NCBI GenBank assembly: GCA_949825025.1
Contig: OX463780.1
Coordinates: forward strand, 33,274,979-33,338,978
DNA: 64,000 nucleotides
Reading direction: 5' to 3'
Source of the DNA: Siphlonurus alternatus
Lineage: Eukaryota; Arthropoda; Insecta; Ephemeroptera; Siphlonuridae
This document shows, one piece after another, positions 24,821-34,751 of this stretch (its first letter is position 1; every line of letters starts with the position of its first letter). The notes under the pieces are model-generated. The model worked only from the letters and a program-made list of their open reading frames with translations. It did not search any database and was not told the DNA's origin. A program made the translations under genes and the position numbers.

Positions 24821-25242
24821 TTTCTTTATTAGGCGATGTTTGGCCTGACAGCCATTCTTACACATAACCTCAAATACATTTTAGTAATATAATAATTTAA
24901 ATTTAAATAGTCTTATACCATTCATTTGTCCATTTCGTTTCTTGAGGTACTGTAACTTGTATTTTGTAATCAGTAATAAAGGACACAAGCAATTCACTAC
25001 ATAATTATCACATTAATTTCACTTGATTATCACTATCGTTATCACACACTTAATCTTGATGCTTAAACAGTATTGACAAAATATAAAAAATACAACAATA
25101 TTAAAAATATGAAACAAATTAAAAATAATTAATAATAACACATTTAAGTAAAGTTATAGAAAACGTTGATTAAAATACCATATTAGGAACAAATTATTAC
25201 AAATAAATATAATAATTAAAATACATAATCTTTAAGACATTA

Positions 25243-28134
25243 TTAATTAAACACTTTTATTTGCGATCTTTTCAATAAATGCTCTGTGATAAGTGCTTTA
25301 AACACGGAAAGTGAGCTAGCTTTACATATTTTTTCAGGTAATGAATTCCAAAACTTAGCACCATCAAATACAATAGAATTTTCATACATTTGACATTTTG
25401 ATCGAGGTAATTTTATAAAGAGAGAGTGCTCTCGTGTACTACGCTGCCTAGATTCTCCCGTCAGCTGTATAATATCATGCAGATAGCAAGGTACTATTTT
25501 ATGTATAATTTTGTAAATCATAACCAGACAATGTAACTTATAACGCTCTGATATTTTAAGCCATTGCAGTTTCTTATAGTACGGAGTAACACTCTCTCTT
25601 GGTTTTACATTAAATATGTATCTGATCGCATTGTTTTGAATAACTTGTAGTCTTCTCAATTCTTCTACATTTATATCACTCAGCAGTACAATACAATATT
25701 CAATTACTGGTAACACCATAGTAGCAACTAATTTTATTCTCACATCCTGAGGAGTACAACTCCGAAACTTATACAAGTGTCTAAGTATACAAAAAACTTT
25801 TTTACTAATATTACTTATGTGAAATGACCAAGATAATTTACTATCTATAACAACACCAAGATTCTTTACTTTATTAGAATACTTAATTTGAACATTTTTA
25901 ACAGTGATCTTATCCACTTTATCTATTTGTAATTTATTAATTAGAGTATTTGGCCCAGTAATAATTGCTTGGGTCTTGGCTGCATTTATAAATAAACCAT
26001 GATTTTTAGACCACTGTAGTATTCTCTCAATATCCTGATTTAACAAGAGTACTGCTTGATTGATTGATTTTATTTGACAATGAATATAAATTTGTAGGTC
26101 GTCTGCATACATATGAAACTGCGAGTACCTTAAGACACTGCTCAAGTCATATGTGTATAACAAATACAGTAAGGGTGCCGTGACACTGCCTTGCGCTAAG
26201 CCGCAGGATAATGACTTCCAATTAGAATTATCATCCCCTATAACACTCTGTTGTCTATTACACAAATATGATCCAAACCAGGCTAGAGTTGAATCGGAGA
26301 AATTAAGGGACTTGAGTTTGGCAAGTAAAATTTTATGAATGACAGTATCAAACGCTTTACTATAATCGAGTAAAACCATAACAGTAACACAACCATTATT
26401 ACTCGCTTTACGAATATCTTGTGTGACTTTAAGTAATGCCGTCTCAGTACTATGATTTCTCCGAAAACCCGACTGATGCTTGTCAAGTATATTATTTTCC
26501 TCAACATAAGATTTAACTTGATCCACAACAATCTTTTCTTACCCTTTTGCTAATACACAGAGCAAACTAATTGGCCGGAAGTCTTTGAGAGTAATGGGAT
26601 TTGGTACCTTCTGTACCGGTGTGACCAGTGCTTTTTTCCATATGGATGGAAAAATACCACGCTGGAGAGATGAATTATAAATATGAGTAATTGATGGCAA
26701 TAATATGTTGATTACTGGTTTTAGCATCTTAATTGAAATTTGATCCACACCTGTAGCATTAGATGAAATTGAGAATAAAGATTTTTTAATTATGTCTGGT
26801 GTCACAAATTTAAAGTAAAATTTATCAGTATCAATTGGCGACTTATTTAAATATTGTGATTCAGTATCTAATTGTTCTGAAATAGTTATGTTAGGGACTT
26901 GAATAAAATTTTCATTTAATTCAATTAGAGAAATGTGTTGCGGTATGGAATTTTCCTTACTTTTAATCAAACCAGATTTTCGCAAATTTTTCCAGAACAC
27001 AGAGGCATTGCCTTTAAGATTAATTAACTTTTTTATAAAATTTCTGTAAGAAATTTTTATCATACTTTTTACTTGATTTCTTAATTTTTTATACAAATTC
27101 ATATGTGAGGGACATTTAGATTTAATTGCATTAGATCTGAAGTTGTCACGTTCATTCATTTTTTGTTTTATATTGTTGTTTATCCAGGGCGCTTTAGGTT
27201 TATTGACTCTAATAGTTTTCAGAGGAGCATGCTTATCATACAATGACAGCAACATATTGTTAAACAACTCTACTTTACCATCAATATCAATAATATCAAC
27301 AATTTTGTGCCACTCAATCGACAAAGCCTCTTCAGTTATTTTATTGTCATCAAAATTAGAATAATCACGATATGTGATAAATTTATGGACTTTCTTAGTT
27401 GCTTCAATAGGGTATACAGAATATAACATGTTATGAGCTGAGATATTAGGCACAGGAATTTGACCAAATTTAGGACTTATTATATCGCAAGGTAAAGATA
27501 TAATATCTATTGTAGTTTGAGTAGTAAGTTTTTTATTGCAAGTTAAATGAGTATTTGTAATTGGTAAGTGGTACATATTAAAATCATTTAACATAGAGAA
27601 CAATTTAGTAGTACTAGAATTTTTTATATTTAAATCAATATTTATATCTCCAGTAATAATTAAATGATCATATTTAGGTAATAGAGCAGACACATCTTCA
27701 ATAAAATCAGTGAAGTAAGCTGCTTTGGGTGGTCTATAAATAACTATAAAAAGCAATTTCACATGCTTAATTTCTAATTCAAGTATTAGATATTCAGGTT
27801 TTTTACAATAACGCCCAGGCGAAGAAGCAACGACATTGCATTTATATTGTTGTAATACATAAACACACACACCACCTCCTTGTTTATATTTTCTATCATT
27901 TCTATACAGGCTATATCCATCAACTTTACATGATTGATTTGTGTCATCCTCAGTCAACCATGATTCTGAAATTGCTATAATATCAAAACAATCACATCTA
28001 AAAAGCAATCGAATATTGTTAATATGAGCCACCAAGGATTGAGCATTTACATGACAAAATTTAAGATAATTATTATAATTTTGTTTTAAACTTTGCTGTA
28101 ACCTATCAACATTGGATTTAATACCTTTTGTCAC
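25243..28134 (-). pseudogene. LINE ORF2: endonuclease-reverse transcriptase, one in-frame stop
   Basis: About 960 codons of AP-endonuclease plus RT. The N-terminal endonuclease shows FCHVNAQSL, ISESWLTEDD, RNDRKYKQGGGVCVYV, IYRPP and TGDINIDL. The usual Ser-Asp-His motif reads Ser-Ala-His (ISAHN), so a catalytic Asp is missing. RT motifs follow: LKDFRPISLL, GFRRNHSTETAL, LDYSKAFD (motif A), GLAQGSVTAPLLY (motif B) and MYADDLQIY (motif C). A TAA at 26541-26539 interrupts the frame right after LLCVLAKG; the same frame continues EKIVVDQVK. There is no ATG before the endonuclease domain: the frame overlaps the ORF1 stop as GTGA. In an intact relative the protein would nick target DNA and prime reverse transcription. 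Confidence 0.92.
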
Positions 28135-29189
28135 GGGTTTCCACGGTCCTTGCTTGAATTTCTGATTCGTTGCTGTTGAGGTTTTTGTTGAGCGGGCCTC
28201 CCCTTGTCCGACAGGGGAGGCAGCATGCCGTTTCCCGACTGCGACGATCGGGTCGTGTAGGTGCGCTCCTCGCTCTCAACTTGCAGCAAGGACGATGAAG
28301 ACGAGCTGCCATCAGCTGTAGCGACCGCCACATGTACACGGGCCGCCTCATTCGTCTCTCCGTCGCTGGCTGCACGCCTCCTCTTGGCCGGTGGAACATT
28401 ATTGATATCGGAGTTGTCGGTTTTCTGCTGCGTAACCTTGACAAGGTCAGTAAGCCAGCTGGAAGAAGCAAGGTGCGGCAGCGTCACAGTGAAGTTATTT
28501 ATCACGAGACAGTCTCGACCAAACTTGATGTTTTTAAAGCCAGCCTCCTTTGCCTTCCTAGCACCAACTTGCAACGTTTTGCGTACTACACGTTCTTCAG
28601 GAGATAAATCAGGATTTATGTAAATGTTAGTATTTTTCAACATTGGAGCTTTCTTTAAAATCATGTTTCTAATTTTCTGACTGGTACATGTTACAAATAT
28701 TGGACGTTTACCACGAAGTTTGCCCATTCTGTATGATAAATCAATTAAATTTTGGTCAAGGTTTAACGATAAATGTTCACTGATTACACCAATTACAATT
28801 TCTTCAGTGTTTTCATTATCAACCTCAGGTATTCCATACATAATTAAATTATTACGACGAACATTAGTTTCTAATACTCGTACCTTCCGTGCTAAATCAT
28901 CATTAACTTGTTGTACTTTACGCAATTCAGTCTTAGTATCACTTAATTCTTGTTGTACAACGTCTACCTTATTATCCAAAGTCGTGATCTTTAAGCCTAG
29001 CTGATTAATCTGCTGTGAAACCTCATTGTGCCGCTCACCTATATATGTCAACGTTTCATTTTTGGCGCCAGTGACAAGTTGCTTTATGTCCTCCAGTGTG
29101 ATGTTCGGTCCTGGGTTCATTTCCAAGCCACTGATTACGAGTAGTAGAGTAATTAAACCTACTCCGAAGAAGACACGAACTGGTTTCAT
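28131..29189 (-). CDS. LINE ORF1: coiled-coil RNA-binding-like protein with N-terminal 2A-like motif
   Basis: A 352-residue intact frame with ATG at 29189. Residues 6-20 are hydrophobic (signal-like) and run directly into GLEMNPGP (21-28), which resembles the 2A ribosome-skipping motif. Residues ~55-110 have heptad-rich coiled-coil character (QQINQLGLKITTLDNKV). RRNNLIMYGIPE (111-122) is the conserved start of an RRM-like domain seen in L1-type ORF1 proteins. The C-terminal third is basic and low-complexity, with PAKRRRAA and a six-Ser run. By analogy it binds element RNA. Its TGA at 28133-28131 overlaps the ORF2 frame. Confidence 0.85.
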   Translation of the reverse strand: MKPVRVFFGVGLITLLLVISGLEMNPGPNITLEDIKQLVTGAKNETLTYIGERHNEVSQQINQLGLKITTLDNKVDVVQQELSDTKTELRKVQQVNDDLARKVRVLETNVRRNNLIMYGIPEVDNENTEEIVIGVISEHLSLNLDQNLIDLSYRMGKLRGKRPIFVTCTSQKIRNMILKKAPMLKNTNIYINPDLSPEERVVRKTLQVGARKAKEAGFKNIKFGRDCLVINNFTVTLPHLASSSWLTDLVKVTQQKTDNSDINNVPPAKRRRAASDGETNEAARVHVAVATADGSSSSSSLLQVESEERTYTTRSSQSGNGMLPPLSDKGRPAQQKPQQQRIRNSSKDRGNP

Positions 29190-29503
29190 ATATTTATATA
29201 TTTAATTGAACACAGAAATAGTGTACGTACATAAGTTTAAAATACTAAAGTTATTTTTTTACATTATAACTCTACGACTAATTTGTCTATTCATGACTGT
29301 ACAGTATACACTTATACTGAATAATACCTTGGTCTGAATTTATTTTTCCTGTGTCACGAGATTGCATTCTGGAATCTGTCGAGTCTACCTTGTTAGTTGT
29401 CCCTTGTAAGGCGACAAGTCAATTAATTAGCAGCTCGCAGCAACTGCAGCCACTCGACCACTTTTTGTATACCAACAAGTACGTGCACTCTCCTAGACTG
29501 CAA
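29190..29503 (-). other. LINE 5' UTR
   Basis: Non-coding leader of about 310 bases. The outer part (about 29340-29500) is richer in G and C than the AT-rich flank, and the inner part next to the ORF1 ATG is AT-rich. The 5' border is an estimate. It could hold the internal promoter expected of such elements. Confidence 0.55.
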
Positions 29504-32500
29504 TAATGAGATATAATATAAAGCTTTGATCTTTAGCGCTACTTTTTTTTTCTATATAATTATGACAACAACATCTATCTCTGATGAGAATCTCTGTTCT
29601 TGTATTGTTGCTTTAATGATAATTATAAGAAGAATTATTGTGTTGCTATCATAAAACTTTGGAAGCATTAATATTTTCAGCTTTTTTGTAGTTTGCATTT
29701 TAAGTTGATTATTTTTAAATTTATTCAAAATTAAAGTAAACACAATGTGATGAAACTGCCATATATATAAATTTAACATGAAAACGAGTAATTCAACGGT
29801 TAATATATGATTCTGACGTCATGGCATGATTCAAATTGAAATTTTGAATGTTTCGTTGAAAACAATGTAAGATAATAAGGACGTCGTCCTGAGTGTTATG
29901 ATTGTATATATTCATGTTCTATGATAATATATTATATTTTTACATTATTTTCAATACTTTTAAATATGCTGCAGCTTGTCCTTTTTGAAATTATTGACAA
30001 TTTGTACGAATTTAAAAATACTGTAATTTTATTTAATGTATACTGGACTGAAACAATTAATAAAGAGGCAAAACCTTTTTAGTTCCTCGTCATATTTATT
30101 ATGTTTTATTTTAAGCTTTGTATTTTTTTTTTAAACATTATTTTCCCCCAGTAATAAGTCCATATTTTAATAATAATGATGACGTCATGTATTGACGATG
30201 TATGTATAATTTACATGAAAAAACAACAACATAAGCTATTTATGACGTCACACACAACACAATATTTTTGCTATTATTAAAACAAGGATAAGCTGACCAG
30301 CAGTTTACATACGCTTAGGTTCATGTCAAAACTATATACCTAAGTTTTTATATGGCAATATAATGAAAAACGAAGTCCTAAGTTTTGAAGTGGATAATAG
30401 AGGCAGGTATCATATTTATTTCAAGCATGCTAGAGAAAATTAATTAGCTCATGAACGTAAACACGACTAAACAATTGCGGTTCACTATAATTACGTATTA
30501 ATTATGTAATCTCTGCCATTGTTTCTTCAAACAGTTTCGACAATGCATTATAATTTATACTGTTATCTATATTTTATAGGTTAACCTACTTCTAATGTTT
30601 TATTTGTGTAATCATAGGTAAAATATGTAAAATAATTTATAGAAATGTTACAATATTATGTATTTGAGTGAAAATTAAAACTATAGATATGACGATCAGG
30701 TGATATGAATTTTTTGTTATAGAAACTTATACTTTAGTCTTAAGTAAGCACTTTAAGAAGTATGTTTCTTTACAAGATTCACTGGCAAGCTTGTCACCCC
30801 AAGAACTCAAAAAATCATCTGTCTAATGACGTCAAAATATAAATTTTATTATTTCATTTTAATAATAATTTTATTTAGATTATTGGTTTTATACAAGTTA
30901 ACATTGATCACGTCATATATATTAAAATTAATATCTCAGCTAATTTCAACAACAAACTGTGAGTTAAAACATTTTTTTCAATTGATTTGCAACGACATAC
31001 GACAAAAATTAAACCAGTTAATTATTAAATTATTTTTAATTTTAATTAGTTGTAGTAATATTGATGTAATCTACATGCCTTAAAGCTATTAATAATGATT
31101 AAATCAAATTATAACTACATAATTATTTATATTATTCACTTAAGAATAGTTGATAACTTTATCAAATTCAGGACAATTCACATTTAAATTTTCTTACTGG
31201 AGTTTTAAGAAACAGCCTTTTAAATTAGTATACTTTACTTATTTCAATGCAGCATTTACATATTATGCTGCAGTCATACTTTTTACTTTTACTAGTTTCA
31301 TAGAGTTTTACCTTTTTTTGTTTTGTGTTTTATAAAATTGAACATTCCTAAACGTAAGAGTTGCTGGAATGCTTTCATTTGTTTTTTAAAGAATGTACCA
31401 AAACTATCTTAAAGATTGTACTTTTCGTTATATACCTTATATTATGTCATGTGTTTTAAATTAAAAGTTGTATTAAATAATTTACAGAAACAAGTTCTAT
31501 CATCATACATCACATGTTATTTAAATACAAAGTTATATGAAGACGTTGTCTCTTTGAAATACTTCTAAAATTTTAACAACATCTTACAATATACACATAA
31601 TTATCACTAAAAGATAATTAGAGCATAAATTTTTTTTATGATAAGTTTTGCATTAAGTATAAATTTGTTTTATGAATGCTCTCGCCATATTATAAGGAAT
31701 GCTCTTACTCGGAAATTGTAAATAAGAACGAGTTTCAAAATAAATACAAGTGACTAGTTATAATTAAATTATATAGAAATAAAAAGATATCGTATTTTGC
31801 AGTGGTATACTGTTTTAAATAAACGGAGCGGGGTGGGGGGATATAAACCCTCAAACATAACCACTATTTGTATAATATATAGATAGAATTATAAAAAAAA
31901 AATAGATTTAACAATTATGTATATTTTTGGTGTTTTACATGTGTATTCAGTGTTCTACGTATAGAAATTTTAATGTACTATTATTTAGTTTTTTTTTTTT
32001 ATACGTTTAAGTATTTTTTTTAAAGATGGGTATACTGAATATGTTATTTCAAGGATGATTGCGATACATGGGAAAAATTAAAAGGTTGATTTTCATGACT
32101 TTTATATTATATTATTTATTATGATTATAGAAAAGGGAGAAGAATTTTGTCTATTGATTCGTATACGTGTATGTAGTATTGAAAAAAAGCTTCAAATAAT
32201 TTGCAACACAACTAGAAAGTACAAGTGTGCAGTATAATTATGCATATTCGATATTCTTAAAAATAATTATTAATGAAGAATGTTTTTTAATAAACAATTC
32301 ATTACAACGTGAAATTATTCATGTATAATATATAGTATAGCTATAGTATGAATATGATATTTTCTCGGTGTAGCAGAGATTTGGTATTCATACCTCACCC
32401 CAATGAAATGACAAAACGAAGAATTCGGTTCGATTCACAGTTATCACATGCTTGAATATATTTTATTATTTTTACATTAGCATATTTTGCTATCTAGATA

Positions 32501-32820
32501 TGCATAAAAATTTCTTATGTATTTTTTCCTTTGTAATAAACATGCAAATTTTCAAATATTCGAGACAATTGCCTTTCGTGTTTACGATGATGAATAAATA
32601 ATATGACTGTTACTTTCTTGGGACAATTTAATTAAAAAAAAATTCCGAAATTTAAGCTTTAATTTAAAAAATTCTTTTTTACAATTCAAAGCTTCTAATT
32701 TCAATAAAAATTAATCACCTCTATTTCCTACTCTACTGCTTGAGGTATTTCTGTATATCGAATAATAAAATATAAATAAAATGTGTATTAGTTTGCTGTA
32801 TAAATATAATTAAAAGTTAC

Positions 32821-32894
32821 CTGAGTGTCGGCCGGAGATCCAGGTGCAAAACTCTTGACCAGTGTCCACACGAGCACAATCAACATTGGAGTAC
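32821..32894 (-). CDS. DH44 receptor-like GPCR exon: TM4
   Basis: This 74-nt exon runs from acceptor TTTCAG (minus) to donor GTAACT. It begins with the last two bases of a Gly codon and ends in phase 0. It reads TPMLIVLVWTLVKSFAPG then SPADTQ. TM4 is preceded by the family's CIGWG from the previous exon, giving the class B IGWG.P signature across the junction. The Trp in LVWTLVK is the conserved TM4 Trp. A 5S-derived SINE begins within about 80 bp upstream in gene direction. Confidence 0.9.
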
Positions 32895-32974
32895 CTGAAA
32901 CAAGAAAACACCATGCGGATTAAAAACTACACTTCATTTCTAAGCGAGCCTACCTACAAATATAAAGTGTTGAT

Positions 32975-33312
32975 GAAGTCGAGCGTAGCGCAGTGCATTC
33001 ACTGGCTCTCGTTAGATCACCGAAGTCAAGCAACGTCGAGCTTGGATGGGTGACCGTTTCAAGTAAAAATCACGATGCTCCTTCCCTGCATGGGGTCGTG
33101 TGTTTGGTTCCCCAGGTTCTAGACATCGCTTTTGTCCATTGATAAAAAGTAGAGGTGTCTAGAGGTGTCCGTCCTGACTAAGGATTTCCACGGTCCCAAG
33201 AATGCTGGGACACGTAATAGGCCGTAGATAACATCCTTTCCCTACCTCATCCCTACACCCCGCCGCGAGATATAAGCTCTTAGGGGTGTATTCTTATAAA
33301 AAAAGAAGAAAA
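32975..33312 (+). mobile_element. 5S-rRNA-derived SINE
   Basis: The head matches 5S rRNA: TCTCGTTAGATCACCGAAG, then an internal box A (AGCAACGTCGAGC, 33029-33041) and box C (GGATGGGTGACC, 33044-33055). About 11 bases that normally separate these boxes (the GGTTAGTACT part) are missing. A body of about 230 bp follows, including TCCTGACTAAGGATTTCCAC and AATGCTGGGACACG, and it ends near TTCTTATAAAAAAAG. This is a 5S-headed (SINE3-type) retroposon, transcribed by RNA polymerase III in active relatives. It is antisense to the receptor gene. Confidence 0.8.
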
Positions 33313-33595
33313 AATTGTTCTATATACCAAACTGTATTCAGTATGATTCTAGGTTCAATAATTTTTATACTGGTGGGAACTTATAAGTAACGAAATTTGT
33401 GGATTTGAATAAAAAGTGTTTGAAATAATATAATTTAAATGCAATATAATGCAATTTTGTACAATTATAATGAATTAATTATACATCATATCATGTAAAA
33501 TGTGTACTTATTGTAAAAAAAAAAGTTATACACGCAGAAAACTTAAATCCTGTATATTTTTAATAAATTATAAATATGAAGCTCTAGGTTTATCG

Positions 33596-33665
33596 ACCAT
33601 CCTGACTGAGATTTCCATAGTTTCTTCAAGAAGTAGGAAAATGCTGGTAATAATTTTTAATCGAC
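33596..33665 (+). repeat. Diverged fragment of the SINE body
   Basis: CCATCCTGACTGAGATTTCC and AAAATGCTGG parallel the TCCTGACTAAGGATTTCC and AATGCTGG words in the SINE body at about 33170-33215. No 5S head is present, so this is an old truncated copy. Confidence 0.5.
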
Positions 33666-34703
33666 ATGACCACCTTAGTTTGAAAGGTCCCCACAAAATT
33701 AGCGGTAATTCGGATCTTCGAAAAACCAAGAAGTTGAAGTATAATACCACTTATGACAGTTATGACAAGCACCATACAAGTACTAGAGACTCACTTCAGA
33801 AAATAATAACTTATTATTCAGATTATATGCACAACATGATCTAAATTTTTTAACAAAATTTTTTTGGGAAGATACTATAGTGCCCCCATTGATTGTTCTT
33901 GCCTCCCAGTTAGCAAATATGTTATTACAGTAGCGCCCTTATTCACTATTTTAATTACTTACTTGTTAGTATGGCCACATTGTGAATTATTTTTTCAGGG
34001 TTGTGCATTAAATTTATTGTTGTGATTAAACTACTTGTTTGCTTGTGTGTACGATTGAAATCACGTCCTGCTTGAAAAATTTATGGCAAGCTTATATTGT
34101 GTATACAATTGAAAAACAATAAAAAAATTATGAATAATTCAATTTACTTTCGTTTCTTGCTTATGTGGGAGTTAAAAACAATCGATGCAGACGAGTGAGT
34201 TCCGTACAAAAACAATTGAATTTTAATACATATCAATGAAATTGAAGCTCTGAACTTGGAACACAATCTTACGTGACATTAGTTCGCAGACACTTCGCAC
34301 GTAAGTGACATTGAGACATTTTTTTTTAACCTACCTTTCTAGCTCGTTTTAACCTTGTCACATGATATAACTTTCTGACTACTTCCAATCGTTCAATTTA
34401 ACAACAAGAATAAAATTGAAGTTTTATATAAGTGAAGATTTTATTAACGTTCATAAGAAGACGAGTCCCAACTTTTGAAACCTCAAAGTTAGATGAAAAA
34501 TAAAACATGTCTGTTAAAAGTAAACTTTTTTATGATAAACTTAATCCGTGAAATTTTATAAAAAAAATGTTTTATTATGATAGTTATTATTTACGTAATA
34601 GTTAGTCGATTATAAACATAAATTGCTAATTTTTTATTTAATGAAAAGTTTCAACACAAAACTTTTACCACAGGAAAGAAGTTCAAGGGGAATTTATGTT
34701 TTT

Positions 34704-34706
<3 letters not shown>

Positions 34707-34748
<42 letters not shown>
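34707..34748. repeat. poly(T) run
   Basis: Uninterrupted T run of 42 bases. Confidence 0.97.

Positions 34749-34751
<3 letters not shown>

Larger units (their letters stand above)
24792..29503 (-). mobile_element. Nearly full-length non-LTR retrotransposon (LINE)
   Basis: Minus-strand element in the order 5'UTR, ORF1 (coiled coil), ORF2 (endonuclease plus reverse transcriptase), 3'UTR, and a TATC/GATA microsatellite tail (24792-24820). No RNase H domain follows the RT. Organisation and RT motifs fit the CR1/L2/Jockey group; I cannot fix the clade. The 5' border near 29503 is approximate, placed where the GC-richer 5'UTR gives way to AT-rich DNA (minus-strand start around ATTGCAGTCTAGG). No clear target duplication was found. 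One in-frame stop in ORF2 and an altered endonuclease residue suggest a dead but young copy. Confidence 0.9.
19688..32820 (-). other. 13.1 kb intron between TM4 and TM5 exons
   Basis: The largest complete intron here. It holds microsatellites, fold-backs at 21310 and 22427, and the LINE at about 24792-29503 in the same orientation as the gene. Several TGACGTCA-type palindromes lie near 29.8-30.8 kb. Between about 30 and 32.8 kb I see only AT-rich DNA with chance ORFs. Confidence 0.85.

Noticed and set aside
28118..28471. 117-codon minus-strand ORF and long plus-strand ORFs (28261-28623, 28332-28607, 28720-29004)
   Set aside because: They overlap the well-supported LINE ORF1 in other frames and have Arg/Ser-rich, domain-free translations. 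They are shadows.
33010..33056. Functional 5S rRNA gene (also at 48605-48668)
   Set aside because: Only part of the 5S sequence is present. The 33 kb copy lacks the region between boxes A and C, and both continue into a SINE body without a normal 5S 3' end and T-run.
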